Assembly: GCA_001557505.1 (NCBI GenBank)
Contig: LSAX01000006.1
Coordinates: forward strand, 2,232,001 to 2,296,000
DNA: 64,000 bases
Source of the DNA: Reticulascus tulasneorum
Lineage: Eukaryota > Ascomycota > Sordariomycetes > Glomerellales > Reticulascaceae
Reading direction: 5' to 3'
The translations under genes were made by a program, and so were the position numbers. Shown here piece by piece: positions 21,021 through 34,300 of the stretch. The notes under the pieces are model-generated. The model was given only the letters and a program-made list of their open reading frames with translations. It did no database searches and was not told the origin of the DNA. Positions within the stretch are counted from its first letter, which is position 1. Each line of letters opens with the position of its first letter.

Positions 21021-22964
21021 CTAGGCTTCCGCCATCACCACCGATGCCCAGTTTCGGTTGAAATACTCCTGCAGCGGCTGCACAACATGCTGCTCAACGT
21101 CATCTTGAAATGTCTCCGCCAACGACGTCAACGCCATGGCGCCGGTGTCCTTGATGATGATGCATGTGAGGCACGCCTGGACGACGGCTTGATAAGTGTC
21201 GCCAATCTGATCCCGAAGCACATTTTTCTCCACCAGCTCCATTGCGGTGTCATAATCCTGCTCATCTTCGCTCGTGCCCTGTGCATCCTCCTTTGCCATT
21301 GAGGTCCTCAATTGCGACAACCTCTTCCCCATAGCCAATTCAATCAACGCAAATCCCAATCTGACCAGTATGGGCTCGGGAATAAACCTCCAGAACTTGG
21401 CGAGCTTTTTGGGTTGATTCGGCTCCGCCTCCACCGAATATAGTGTACGAGTGACGAACAACTGCGGTCTCTTGTGTTGTTCGTTATTCATCGAGAAGTT
21501 CCTCCATGTCCACGCGCTGTCTATCCACGAAGTCGCCCAGAACTGGAGGATAGAGCACGCGAGTTTCTGCGCTATGTCGACGCGCCTTTGTCGGGAGATT
21601 TGCCACTCGTCCGTTTGTGACAGGTGATCATCTAAGCAGACCACGCATGTTGATTTCATTGCATCCAAGCTCCCATGCATGCGAGCAGTGTATGATCTTT
21701 CGCCTCTCCCGAGCGTACCGATGGATGCTATGTGGCTGGGAGAATTGGGGGGTGTTTGCTCTAGTTTCTTGACAAACCGACACATGTCGGGTATTGGGAG
21801 AACGCCGCCGCCGGATCCTGGCCTGTTCATGCTGAATAGTAGCGGCAGAGTTCTGTGCTCCCTCGAACTAGAGGTCACACTGTTGTGTCGAGATCTTGAC
21901 CAACATGTACGAACATCACTGTAAAAGAGATTAGGAACGGTATAATCAAAATTACAATCGCGGAGTCTTCACGTACCTTGAGCTTCCGGCCTCGCTCTTC
22001 GTCAATATGTAGACTGGGTCAGTGGAACCGTCGTCTCCCGGACTCTCGCCATCCTGAAAGCCCTCCAGACCGACTGTTGTATTCTCGGTCCCGAAGGTTG
22101 GACGCGACTTTAGAGACATTCCTGACATCGATCGTTCCATATCCTCGACGCCAAACAAGATATGGAACAGGTCATCGTAGACGCGGAAGTTTGCCTCGTG
22201 CCCTTCCGGACATTGACAGTGAAAGCTTCCTTGGAGCACGTCGTAGAAGTCATTGACATACTGTGCTGCCAGCCGCTTCTTTTGCCTATGAACCCCTGAC
22301 AGTCGCCGAGGTGCTGCAGGTGCCTGTCGTGATCTAGATGAGTACATGGGGGACTTCGTGATGTCTACGAGCGTTCGCAGGTTCTCGATCGACTGCTGAA
22401 CCTTGCTCATATCCTTTTGGAATTCCGATCCCGGCATGCTAGTCTTGAGGTGATGATATGTCGATTTGAACTTGCCTCGCACCGTAGACTAGCAGAAAGT
22501 CATTAGTCGTTTGGACTATCCTTAGAGGCGAATCTCCAACAACAAAAAACTTGGGGAAAGCTGATATGGGTCCGGCCACTTACAAAATCAACATCCCCCC
22601 GTCGCAGTCTACCCTCTAGACTCTTCAGGCCTACGAACACCTCGTTCAGGGTGAAAATGATCGAGTCGAAGGTCTCGTCGCCCAGTCGTTGTCTCATGCG
22701 AGTCTCCAAAGCCTCATCTTGCCATGGAGTATCCGAGCTACCTTTGCTGTCTTCAATAAGTGTGATCCGGGCCTCGTCCGACAACTCTTCGTCGCCGAGA
22801 AGCAGCTGGTCGACAAATCCCCTGAACAAAAGCCGGTAGATCTTGAGCTGGTTGGTTAACTGTTTCTGGCTCCGGGCATCCTTCGCATTCGAGTAGGCGG
22901 AGAGCAGGCCGTCCATCACCGGCCAGATGGCCAGCACCAGCCCTGCGATCTCGAGACCCGACAT
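21021..22964 (-). CDS. DUF7580 protein with helical N-terminal domain
   Basis: Minus-strand exons 22964-22584, 22488-21977, 21918-21021 give 1791 nt, 596 residues. The N-terminus MSGLEIAGLVLAIWPVMDGLL is an amphipathic/hydrophobic helix typical of fungal proteins with HeLo-like or prion-inhibition-type N-termini; helical segments continue to about residue 200. The C-terminal half (from about residue 330) fits DUF7580: RVDIAQKLACSILQFWATSWID, then LVRLGFALIELAMGKRLSQL and a final helical region ending near QPLQEYFNRNW. DUF7580 looks like a degenerate kinase-type fold; its function is not established. It is divergent from the NLR-type gene at 24162 with 1.2 kb between starts. Any role in incompatibility or cell death is inference. 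Confidence 0.83.
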
Positions 22965-24161
22965 GCTGCGATTCTTGTGTGTCTGGGTGCGGATTTCAGA
23001 TCTCGCAAAGTATTGGAGAAGAGTTGCGAAGATGGGCGACAAAATATCAAGAAGGGGGGAACTGGCGCAGATGGCCGACTTGCCTTATGAGGAGGACACT
23101 GCACTGCACTGCAGTAGCACCACCATGCACCGGGCTGGGCGACGGAAGTGGACTAATGCCAATGACTCCATCCACCCCAAGACAGATATTGTGCCTGGTA
23201 CGGCTCTCTCCTCAGCCCTGAATGAAATAGCCGCTTGCAACGAACGAACAATCAACTTGACTACTAATTTAGTTACACAAGCTCCCGGGCAAGCCGGTGC
23301 AGCACCCGCATCAGCGATGAGGGTGGGGGTGGAACACACTCACTCACTCACTTATCGGATGGAACAGCCCACCACCACGCTTATGGGTGTCTGTGTCCAC
23401 TGCACGCACAACGAACCCCTCACTTCAATGTGGACAATAGGCAGCCGCCTGCCTGCCTGCCTGCCTGTCTGGTGGTGGATATTGGGGGGCAAATGAGCAA
23501 ACGTCACACACTCTGATAATTACACGACAGATTCTGCCTTGCTATCTATCCTCTGACTGGTTTCTGGAGGTGCTTCTTGACGGCGGCGATGGCCGAAACC
23601 TTTCTCGCCGTTCTGCCCAGCCTGGATCAAAAGCCTCCCACGGATTCAAATCCTACTCTTTCGGTGACATCCTGCGTGTGGTTAAGATGGCAGATCGTTC
23701 GCCCGAGATTGGCGCATGCTCGTATCACAGAAATGCTTATGTGTCCTGCCTGTGGCCAACCGCCTCACTTTCAACCTACCGCCGCCAATAACTGCCACCC
23801 AGCAGTATGATGGTGTGTCCGACAAGGCTGTGCGCAGCTTCGTCTGCCCTTCCCCACGCATGTGACGGGACTGGTTAGTACATCGCAGTAAGAGCCTCAA
23901 TAGACTAGGTAGGTTACTTCGAGGCACATTTTGTCGTCCCACCCCCCTCTTTCATCCTCTGTAGCGTAGAATGGGTGCTCCCGCACTCCACATGGAGATT
24001 TCCTCGCCCCCTCCCTCGACCACACTCGGGAATCAGATCCATTCTTCTGGAAACATCGACGCCATTTGCAGAGAACCCCAAGGGCACATCTTGCTATTAA
24101 TGACAAGACCCAAGGGGGCACTCACAACCCGTGATAATCTCCTCCCTTACCATTTCTCACC
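22965..24161. other. Shared divergent promoter region (DUF7580 / NLR)
   Basis: About 1.2 kb between two divergent starts with no supported gene. It includes five GCCT copies (23447-23466) and a CACT microsatellite near 23338-23352. Confidence 0.45.
23447..23466 (+). repeat. (GCCT)5 microsatellite
   Basis: Five perfect GCCT units followed by a GTCT variant. Confidence 0.7.
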
Positions 24162-27100
24162 ATGGATCCCACAAGCCGCCAGACCTCCAACATGTACGCT
24201 CCCATGAGAGGAAACAAAGGTCGCAAAAAGCTCAACGGCGAGAAGGCTATCATTGCGGCCAAGTTCGACGACTGCTGTAATAATCTGCACCGGTTCTATT
24301 TCAGCTGTCTAAGTATGAAGGAGGCCAATCCCGGCATCGACTCCGAGTACGCTGGCGATTTGCTGGCCTTGCTTAAAACATGGGGAGAGGATGTGGGTGC
24401 TTGTGATTACTCTCTGGATCGCAAGCTGCGACTATCTTCAGACCTGAGAGACCAGATTGTGGATCTTCTCACCGATCTGCAAGCCGATATCCAAAGCGGT
24501 ATGCGTCCCCTAAACGCTAGAATTCACCCAGAAATATGTGCTGACAGTGCTGCTGCGCCGAAGGACTTGATTGTTTGGAGACAATGCAGAGCAATCCTCA
24601 AACTATCCGAGAAGAAGGTTTCTCTAGCGAAGAGGATGAAATTGGGCCAAATGATGACTCTGAGGACCCCAAGTTAGATGGGCCACTTGAGAACCTGCTG
24701 CAAATTCTCGATGACGCTGGACTTACAATCGAACAGCTTAAGCTGCTCGGTCCTGAACTGCATAATGCTCATCCTACAGACCTGGACAGGCAGTCGTGTA
24801 GCACCAGCATGTCCGGTGATACCGATGACTCCGCAGAGGTGAATCTGACGAGGGCCATGTTTCCGTATGCGTCGCCAGCCTTGATAGACAGGCTAGCACA
24901 CGCCAACTGGAAGCGTCGGCATGCTCTGAGAATGTTGCAAGATCGCAGATCCAGCTCGCTGTACAAGTATGGCAAGGGGAGATCTGGATACAAGAAAGCT
25001 GCGCGTCGTGATGTTGCGGTCGATGCATTCAACTTTCAGCAACCGGAGCTCCGAACCGAGAGCAACATCAAACAGTCGTCTTTTCTCACTCTTACAGGAG
25101 CACTTGGAGAAGCTAGAAGGCCCACCCAGAGCATCCAGCCATCCACAGCCCCTCCATCGACCATTTCACCATCAATATTTTCAGGGCGACCAGGTTTGTC
25201 ACGTGTCGATTCGCAGTCGTCCATGTCCATGTCAATAGCTTTCCCGAAGTTGGATGCGGCCGAGGAAGAGCATATGATACGAGGATCTGAATACAAACGT
25301 CTTCAAGTTCCGCCCCCGCCAAGGCCATTGGAGGACAAGAAGCCATTTGTATGCCCGGTCTGTGACTTTGAGATCAATCTCAGCAGCGAGATTAAAACCC
25401 CCGAGGACTGGGAGCAACACGTGTTTGAGGACTTGATGGCGTACCTTTGCACATATGACGAATGCCTCTGGGCGAAGAGGACGTATGGCGCGAGAGACGA
25501 CTGGTACGTCCATGAACTGCACACACATCGGATCACTAAAGTGTGGGTATGCGAGGACTGCAAAGAGGAGTACGTGAACAAGAATGGCTTGATCCAGCAC
25601 CTCATTAGTGCGCATGCGAGCGACTTTACACCAGCTGAAGCTTCCCGGGTGGTGTCCCTTCTACGACCAACACATTCTCGCAAGCCGCTGAAGAGTCAGA
25701 GATGCCCCCTGTGCCCATCTCCGTTGGAGCCGAAACAAGTCAAGGAGCACGTCGCAGATCATCTCGAGCAGCTTGCCTTGACGTCTGTGAATGGTGACGA
25801 CTCAACTGAGGAAGGAGAGAGCGACGAAATTATGTCACAGAGTGCGGACGACAACATGTCGGATCGAGGAACGAAATTAGCGATATTGCAGGCTTTTGCC
25901 CAAGAACAAGTCCAGAATATTTCAAAGAATGTTAGGCATGCCGAGATCACGGAAGCCGAGGATTTCAGATATGACTCTGATGAAGAAGGGTTCCGAGATT
26001 CCGCCTCGGAAACCAGTGGTCAGCAAGGTGTCACACGGAACTGGAGAGTTCGAGAATTGATGGAAGGACGGCAGACTGCGACAGCTGGGCGGGAGACATT
26101 CGGCAAGGCAATGTACACATTCCCGAAGAGCCAAAGTTCCCACTCAGCAACGGGAGCCCCGGCAACCTTGCCCCTCCTTCATACGAGAGCTTTCCCTCGC
26201 AACGACGATTTCAGGGGCCGGGAAAAGGAACTGGCGAATATGTATAAGATTCTCTCTGAGCCGGGGCGGGTTTATGTCCTCAGTGCCGAAGGCGGGATGG
26301 GTAAGACTGCCATCGCCGTACAATTTACATACCTCTTCGAGCAGTCTTTCCATTATATCTTCTGGGTTCAGGCGGAGACCACGGTCGGCGCCCTGGAAAC
26401 ATTCAATCAGATCGCGTTGCAGCTCAAGTTGGCGCCATCTGGCACGGATCAGAATACCTTGACGAGGCTGGGCAGAGAATTCCTCGAGAATGTCAAGGAC
26501 AAGAAGTGGCTGTTGGTTTTCGACAACGTTGAAAAATGGGAAGACATCGACATTTTCACGCCTAGCAAAACATCTGCTACCAACGGTGGCATACTCATTA
26601 CTACAAGACATCAGGCACTTACTGCCCCATCCAGGCCGGTCAACTACTACCGAAAGACGTTAGAGGAGCTGACCACGGACGAGGGTCGCGAGCTTCTGAT
26701 CCATGGTCTGCCTCAGGAGCTACGACCAGAAGTGTCTTCCATTCGAGACCCTGAATTTAAGGTTGCCGGTGATATCGCATCACTCGCTGGGTTGCCTTTA
26801 GCCATTATCTACATCGCTGGTTATATGAAGGCAATGAATTGCAAGCCATCGGAGTTCTGGAGTTACTGGGATTCTTGGTGGCTGGAGAACAGGCAAGTTG
26901 TCAAGTCAGACGAGCAAGGCACTGGTAAGGGTAAACTTGACTCTATAATGCAAATGTCGGTCGGGGATTTGGGACCGGATGCTCTAAAGATTCTAAGGAT
27001 CATGGCTTTTCTTGACAGCGACGGGGTCCAGAAAGAGCTGCTGCTTTTAGCGGCCGGTCAAAGGGGGCCGACGTACTTGCAGCCATACAGGTATGGCATC

Positions 27101-28555
27101 AAACTTTGGTCGACTTGAAGATCCAGTGCTGACATAGTCTAGGTTCCGCATCATTCTGAAGGAACTCGTTTCGAAGCATTTCGTTGAGGAAAAGAAGCAT
27201 GAGAACAAGGAATTTTATGTTGTTCACCGTGCTCTTCAATCGAGACTGCTTCATGAACTGCACTCGAAGACCAGACAGCGGGAAGAACTATTCAAGATCG
27301 CATTCGATCTGGTTCGGGCTAAGCTTCCACGGCCATCGTTGGATTCCAACGAGTCGCAGAAATGGAACCAGTTCAAAGAGTATATGCCCCACGTCGCAAG
27401 CCTGCAGCGAGTCTACTCCGACCCGCTCTCGGTTGTGGCTCTGACACCTTTCGTTGGGCTTGCTGAGCTTTTCCGGGACGGCGGTGTTCTCCTTTGGCAA
27501 CGGTATATATCGAATGACGCAATGAAACTCCTTACCTCCGCAGAAAAGATCTTGGATGAGCTTGAAGGCGACCATGATCATTTGAGAGCCGAGATCCATA
27601 TCACAATGAATCTCTTACTCCAATATCTCGGCATTATTCGCCGCAAGGAAAGCAGAGAGCGTCTCAACAAGATCCTCCAGTTCAGGAAGAAGATGATGGC
27701 AAAATCAAAAGAAGCCAACACGGTTACTGAAAATGACAGGGTTTTGCTAATCAATGCCTTCGCTGATTACGCGAACTCCATGTTACAATTCAACGACTAT
27801 GAGGCAGCAGAGCCGATTTACAACAGCTGCTACCAAAGATACCTCAAGCTGAGTTCTGAAGAGGAGAGTCCGTTCGCGTTCGCGAAGCTCAATCACCACA
27901 TGGCCTACTGCAAGATGTACCGACGCGATTTCGCTGAGGCCATCAGTCTTGCGCAGAAGGCAGTCATGTTGGTGAGCCAATTGAACGACAGATTACTGGT
28001 TCTTCGATATCAGTTTGACTTGGCCTGTATCGTACTGCAGAGTGGAGATCTTGACGGAGCACTGAGGCTCCACGAAGACATCCTGAAAGCAAGGTTTAGT
28101 ATACAAGGTCGTGCTAGTTATTTTACTCTTCAAAGCCAGTACGCCGTAGGAGCCATCTACTCGTATCTCGAACGATATGACGAGGCAGAGTGAGTGATTC
28201 TCTTTCTGGACCAAGATACCTTGGCTGACAATACCCCATTAGGAACTTTATGAAGGCTGCTCTATCAAAAGCTGAGGAGCGTGGAGGCAAGAACTTTTGG
28301 CCAGATGCTGCCGTGGCGAGAACGAAATACCACGTCTCCCAGATCTTGACTGCGAAGAACGGAGGCAAGGCTACAGAAGAATCTGAGATACTGGCGAAAG
28401 AAGGCAAGGATGTTCTGTCCAGGCTACTGGTCTACGATCCCATCAGTGGTGTGCGGGAAGAGGATACCGGCGCACTGTTTGATCACCTCCAGCCAGTGTT
28501 TGGCGGGCGCTTTACAGGACTATCTCTCCTCAAGTATGTCTCGCGACAAGAGTGA
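24162..28555 (+). CDS. NLR-type protein: AcuF-like zinc fingers, NB-ARC, TPR-like repeats
   Basis: Exons 24162-24498, 24564-27090, 27143-28189, 28243-28555 give 4224 nt, 1407 residues. The first intron has a GCTGAC branch site about 19 nt before its acceptor and restores the frame. Domains in order: helical fungal N-terminal region (about 25-130); serine/acidic linker; C2H2-type block (about 375-520: CPVCDFEI, WEQHVFEDLMAYLCTYDEC, WVCEDC, RCPLCPSPLEP), matching the AcuF-like fungal zinc-finger arrangement; NB-ARC with FRGREKEL (about 661), P-loop GGMGKTA (about 689), Walker B LLVFDN (about 760), GLPLA (near 860); winged-helix-like segment; TPR-like helices (about 1110-1350: NDYEAAEPIYNSCYQRYL, DFAEAISLAQKAV, GDLDGALRLHEDIL). 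Fungal NLRs are signal-sensing ATPases, some controlling cell death; the ligand is unknown. Confidence 0.88.
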
Positions 28556-29068
28556 ATGGACACTTGAGCTCTACAACCTAGCGGCACTCAATGGATATTG
28601 AGATTAAGTTTATGTAGACTAGTCTTCGTCTTCAGTGTTGATCACAGCATGTACCAATCGAGAGATGATGAAGCAGTAACATTACTCCTGAGTTTGATCT
28701 TCTAGCGGCTCATATGCCGCCAGTGTCATACATGTGACCAAGAGGCCAATAGTCGATGGCTTAGACTTGCCGAGCATCCTGATCCTGAAGTCTCAATCCG
28801 GGATCGCGGCCACACGAACCATGACATAGTTCCTGCTCTAAAGCTGCAGGGCCTAAACGCATCATATGTAGCCCTTATGCCCCCTTCAACAAGATTCGTA
28901 TCTGCCATTCTTCCATGTTCTCGTTTTCAGCTCGTTTCACGGAATACACGTAGTCGTCTTCCAGCATTCTTGTCGGCGCAACCGAGTAATCCCTGGATAC
29001 CGAGCTGTTTGAGACAAACCTTACGGCCTGGTGGTATGTTCATTTCTTAGTCTGGGATACAATGAATA
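28556..29068. other. Convergent 3' flanks
   Basis: About 510 bp between the NLR gene and the membrane protein; no gene supported. Confidence 0.4.
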
Positions 29069-30493
29069 TTATCTGTCATCGTCAAGGAAGCCATCTCCCT
29101 CGCTGGGATGGAGAACCTTCTCGTCTCGCACAACATGAAGCTCTTGCGGTAAACGACCATCGAAGCTCGTTTCAATCCCATCTACCCCGAATTAGCAGTG
29201 GTCGGTGTCGGAAGAGGCCAGGAAAGACTTACAGAACAGCATATACATAAACTCAACCAAAAGGGGTCCCCAGTTAGTAAGGGCCAAGATCTGGCCGAAG
29301 CTCCATTCGTCCCCATCGGCATCGTTGCGCGATATTGTTCCGCGGAAATATACCACTAATAGTATCCAATTCCCCCACATAAGAAGGAAGCTCACGCCCC
29401 CGTAAAAGATCATTGCCCATAACACAACTCGTTTGAGCCACCTCGCATTCCACATCTTCTCCCGACTGCACCTGTAAAAGCACAGCACTACACTCAGGCA
29501 CAGACCAAACAATGGTGGCATCCAAATCATGCCAGCCATGCTGAACATCATTACGTCGACAACGGCCGTGACGGGATAGTTGCCCGGGCACGACGTTTGC
29601 AGGTTTTCTATCTTTGTCCTGTCGATCTGGACGTAGATGATGGAGAGGACCCATGCTGCAGTGGTGATACAAAACAGCCCTGCAAGAACCGCGCCTTTGA
29701 CCCATTGGCGACGGCCGACCTTGAGGAGCATGGGAAGAATGGTGGCTAGAGGGTAAAAGGAGAAGCTGGAGACAAGGATCTTCAGGCTCGTGTCTTGGTA
29801 CTGCCGGGAGCTGAACGGGGAGGAGACCGTATATATTACGGCGACTTGGATGCTGAGGCCCAAGAAAGCTGCTGCAGTGAAAAAATCATAGAGGGTACCT
29901 CGGAAGGTGTTGAGGATGCGGTCGATAAAGGATGGCACGCCGGCTGCTGCGCTTTCAGTTGTAACGCGCCTGTTCCTGAAATAAGCCACCACCGCTGCGA
30001 TACAGTAGAGCGTCACCAGAGTAGCCTCGATGCCGTAGGATGCAATGACCTAGATCGTCATTCAGCAGGCGCTCGTGTCAATACAGCTTATCTCATTTTA
30101 TGTACTCACACCAATACCAGCGAGGTCGACATCAACGTCAGATACAATCGACCGACAGAGCTCCGGCCGACAAGCGTCGATCTTGGACACTTGCTTGGAC
30201 AAGAGTGTCTGGTTTGTGCGCACCCATTCATGGAAGTCCACAATCTGGGAAACTGGCACGCTCGTCGCGTTATCCCAAGGCAGGATGGCCCGCCAGAAGT
30301 TGGCGACTTTTAGAATCGGCGGCTCGTGCTCGTTCGTTAAGATCCATGCTGCGTAGTCGCCGTAGTGAGGGCATCCGTTGTTGAAGTTGAGGTCTTCCCA
30401 TGATGGACCCCCCCAAGGTGTTGGACTAGCCATACTGGATGCAGTTGCGGCTTCTCCTAGGTGTAATTGCGCTATAATATCTGGGTTCGTCAT
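29069..30493 (-). CDS. Seven-helix membrane protein with N-terminal ectodomain, unknown function
   Basis: Minus-strand exons 30493-30110, 30049-29233, 29181-29069 join to 1314 nt, 437 residues. The last intron (51 nt, donor GTAAGT, CTAAT branch) was chosen over reading through to a stop at 29192 because it gives a natural cytosolic tail ending GFLDDDR. The first 128 residues are hydrophilic with several Cys (NNGCPHYGDY, DACRPELC). Seven hydrophobic spans follow, for example VTLYCIAAVVAYF, LGLSIQVAVIYTV, AAWVLSIIYV, VLWAMIFYGGVSFLLMWGNWILL. The layout resembles a GPCR-like or other 7TM protein, but no family signature is recognised. It is probably a surface or endomembrane protein. Confidence 0.75.
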
Positions 30494-31325
30494 TCGCGGC
30501 GAGCTTCGAAGGCTGCTTATTTGATGGTCTCGCCTATTTCATCAGAGAAGTGACACTCATGAACTCAAAAAACAGCAAAGTCGGCTGGATTGTATTTTTA
30601 TTTTAAGATTGCAAGGAAACTCAGCCCCTTGGCCCCTTGATCCTGTCTGCAGGGATTTGGATCCTCATGTAGATCGGCACCGCCTTTTACGACCCCCTGG
30701 CTACTAAAAATGGCGGGAGGAGCCGTCTCACCTCAGTGTGGATTTGGCGGGGCCGGGAATGAACATGCATGTTGGGCTGAACTTGCTAAGTTATATGCAC
30801 CGTAGAATTGGTCAAACATCCTCATTCGAGGTCTTCATAAGTCCGCCCCTGAAACCAGGCAAATCAACTCGAAAACCAGTAATCATCGGCCAAGCTTCAC
30901 ATGCGCCTGCAGAGACCTGGCCATTAACAGGCACTCGCGAACTAGACCACGTTCTACAAACGATCTTCTCCCACAACCCTGCGAAAGCCAACCAACCGAC
31001 TAGTAAACACATCAAGCCGGGGTTTCCGCAAGTATATTAACAATGAAAATTCATGTGTGGAGACATCATCACCCCCGACGCCATCCCCCAGAATGCGAGA
31101 GTCCTGTTCAGCGCTTGTGAGAGAATACAGACGATTTGAACAATGCGCGGTTGACTGCAATACCCCATGTACCATTTTCCAGCCTCCATACCAATAATTG
31201 AACTAAGAGAACCCTTGCCCGTTTCCGAATCATCTCTCAATGTACCACTGCCAGCCAAGCACCGTTTATATGCTACCTCCGTCCTTTGCCAACCAATACC
31301 GCTCAATCCGACCTTTTCTACCCCA
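30494..31325. other. Intergenic stretch, no supported gene
   Basis: Contains the promoter of the minus-strand membrane protein and the 3' flank of the histidine kinase; nothing coding seen. Confidence 0.4.
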
Positions 31326-34300
31326 TTATGATTGTGTGTATGCCCTTTTCGTATCAACGCCTTCCCTTGTCGCCAGAATCTCGGCCAACTCTTTAAGCCG
31401 CACAGGCTTGGTCAAAAACAAGTCAACGCCGCTAGCAAATGCTTCCTGCTGTATGCTCGCCGACGCCAGACCCGTCAGAGCAATGATAGTGGCCGGTACC
31501 AGCTGATGCTTCCTTTCGAACTCACGTATGTGGCGGGTAGAGTCGAGACCATCCATCACCGGCATGGAAATATCTGAGATACCATAGTCAGCATTCATGT
31601 TTGCTAGCCTGCAGAGGAATCTGCAGAAGCTAGGTACTGTACGTACCCATAAGAATGCATGAAAATTGGCTCGGACACCTCTTATAAGTCTCCAAGGCTT
31701 CTAGGCCGTCTAATGCAGTGCAGTATGAATGTTTGAGCTTCCCCATAAAATGTGAGAGAATCTGGTTGCCGCAGTTAGCTAGGTTGGCCGGCCTCCGAAA
31801 AGAGAAAGTACTCACTCGTAGGTTGATGGTATTATCGTCAACCAGCAGATACGACGGACCATCTGGAACACAGTTTACTGCAGGTTGTACTCCACTAGCT
31901 ACAGGTTGTAACTCACTGGTCGTAAGTTGTAGTTCACTAGCCGCAGACGATGGGATCTCAGGCTGTACAGCTAAGCAAAGCTCCGGAATTTGCACTATAG
32001 TATCAAGAGTCTTTGCGATGGACGGTGGACTTGGTTCCACACTCATATCCAGAGCAACGTGCATCTTCGAATGCTCAAGAGATGTCTGTGGAATCAGCTG
32101 CAGCATTGCTTCTGTCGTTTGGAGCTGCTCCACAGTACTTCTAAATGTGTCTCTTTGACTCTTCCAGTGCGATAAGCCAAGCAAAAGGGCTCTGGAGAGC
32201 TTACGAGGACCAGCCCTGCTTCAAAGTAAGCATGGAGGAAAATGTACAAAGGAGTGAGACTAACGGCTGGGAGATGAACTCAATAGTGACCTGACGTCCA
32301 GAAGCCTTGAGTAGATTTGAGTAGTTGCGTGCTGAGACTGAGTTTCGACAGATAACCACCATGAGTGGTAGAATTGCGTCAGGCACACTGTCGTACTCGA
32401 CGTTCTCGAAAGCAGCTTCAGTGCAGATGTAGACGTCGGGAGGGCTAGTTTTCGCCTCGGATTCAGGTATGACAACCATTTGAAACCAGCCGTAACACAG
32501 ACCTTCCAAGACTTTCAGGCTGGAATGTACTGGCTCGCCATCTGAGCAGGGCTCGTTGAACACGGTGTGAAACCCTGTGAGACACACTCGAAGGCCCTCC
32601 AACGGCTTTGAGTCTGCTGCAAAGCCAAGCCTGCTGCCGTCGGGTTGTTGGAGCGGTGTCAGCGGTAGCGATACTCGTACAACAGTACCTTGATTAACTT
32701 TGCTCGAGATATTGATGACCCCTCCAAGGGTTGAGGTGATTTGCCGAACCAGACTCAGGCCCAGCCCTGTACCGGGGGCGAGCCGGTCTTCTTGGGAGAA
32801 GGGAGTGAACAACTTTGACTGCAGGAATTCTTCTCCAATACCTTGGCCCGAATCCGCAACTGTAAGTATAACTCTGTGTTTGGACCTGGTGTGTTTCTTT
32901 GACGCTGCTTCTTGCTTGAGACTGACCAGGATATACCCTTTGGTGGTGTATTTTAGAGCGTTGCCGAAGATATTCATGACGATGCGCCGAAATGCTCCAG
33001 GTTGGGTATGGAATCCCCACGATACCGCTGGATCTATGTCGAGAAAGACCGATATCCCCCCTACGACAATTTGTGATATGTTAGATGTCGCCCTATCTTG
33101 AGAAAAGCTTTCAGCGGCATAAATGGAGTCGAGCCGGCGAAGTGCTTGGGAATCAGACTCTGGTAACATGACTTGTTTTGCAGCCTGCGCCACAGACATC
33201 TTTTGGTAGTTATAGCCTGCGTAGACACTCTCAATCACTTCTTCTGTCAGGACGTCTAGAGATATATCCAAAAGAAGAGTGTTCAAGCCTGGTTCAATTG
33301 ATCTCTGTCCGTCCGCCTGTAAACTGCGAGAAGGCCGGCGCAATGCTTTTCGGTTCGTTTTAGAGGCTCGTATAAAGCTGTTGATCTTGGTGTAGTCCAG
33401 AAGCTGGGTCTGTTAGTCACAGATGCGAAAAGAAAGTGAAGGATGTCAAGGGAACAAACATGGTCAATTGTGTCAAGGAGGGTACGTCCTGAAGCTTCGA
33501 TAGTGTGGATCACATCACTTTGAAACTCGTCGAGATTTGTGCCATGCAGAAGCTCGACTGCAGCAACAACACCGTGTAGAGGAGAACGCAGCTCGTGACT
33601 CAGTGACCCGAGTATGTCCGTCTTAGCCTTGTCAGCGATTGCGGTATCAATGCGACTGATTTCCGCCATTGTGATCATTCCGAAGGCTCTCAGGTAGTTC
33701 AAATCGGCCTCTGCGCTGAAGATCCGCTTCGGAGATGTGGTCCACACAAACCCGCCAGCAAACCACCGTTCTTTTTTCGAGTCCCAGAGAGGAACAAGAA
33801 CGACGCTTCTTGCTTTCGGGAAGATGGAAATGATTGATCGACCTTCACTCTGAAGGAGCTGAGTTCTCCTTGATGGCTTTGGCGTTCGAACCTTGCGGGC
33901 CGGGGGTTCGCTGTTCGACGAGACCGCGCTGGATTCTTCCTCCTCTTCTTCTGACTGGACTTCTCCACCTTGGTTGAAGTTGAATATCTTGCCTTCGGGA
34001 TACCTCCGCAACAACCCCTCCAGAAACGACTCCGGAACAGTCTCATGGGCACAGCGAGGTTGATGGCCCATCACGCTTGCCCTTCCGTTAGTTGAAAATC
34101 CCAAGACTTTGCAATGTCTGTCTTGAATCACAGCGTCCTGTCGTGGCATGCCATCGTCACTACTCGCTGATGTTTCTGCTGAGCTTGAGAAGGCTATCGG
34201 AGGTTGGGAAACAAGGCCACCCCAGGAAGATATTGAAGCATCCAGGTAGAGCACCCCTTCCACCTCAATGGACTCCCTGATGATGCTAGAGGCTTTGCTG

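Noticed and set aside
24575..24680. Separate gene starting near 24575
   Set aside because: The frame is the second exon of the NLR gene; a 65-nt intron with a GCTGAC branch joins it to 24162-24498.
29192..29232. Read-through end of the seven-helix protein at 29192
   Set aside because: A 51-nt intron with GTAAGT donor and CTAAT branch joins a third exon that keeps the frame and gives a better tail.
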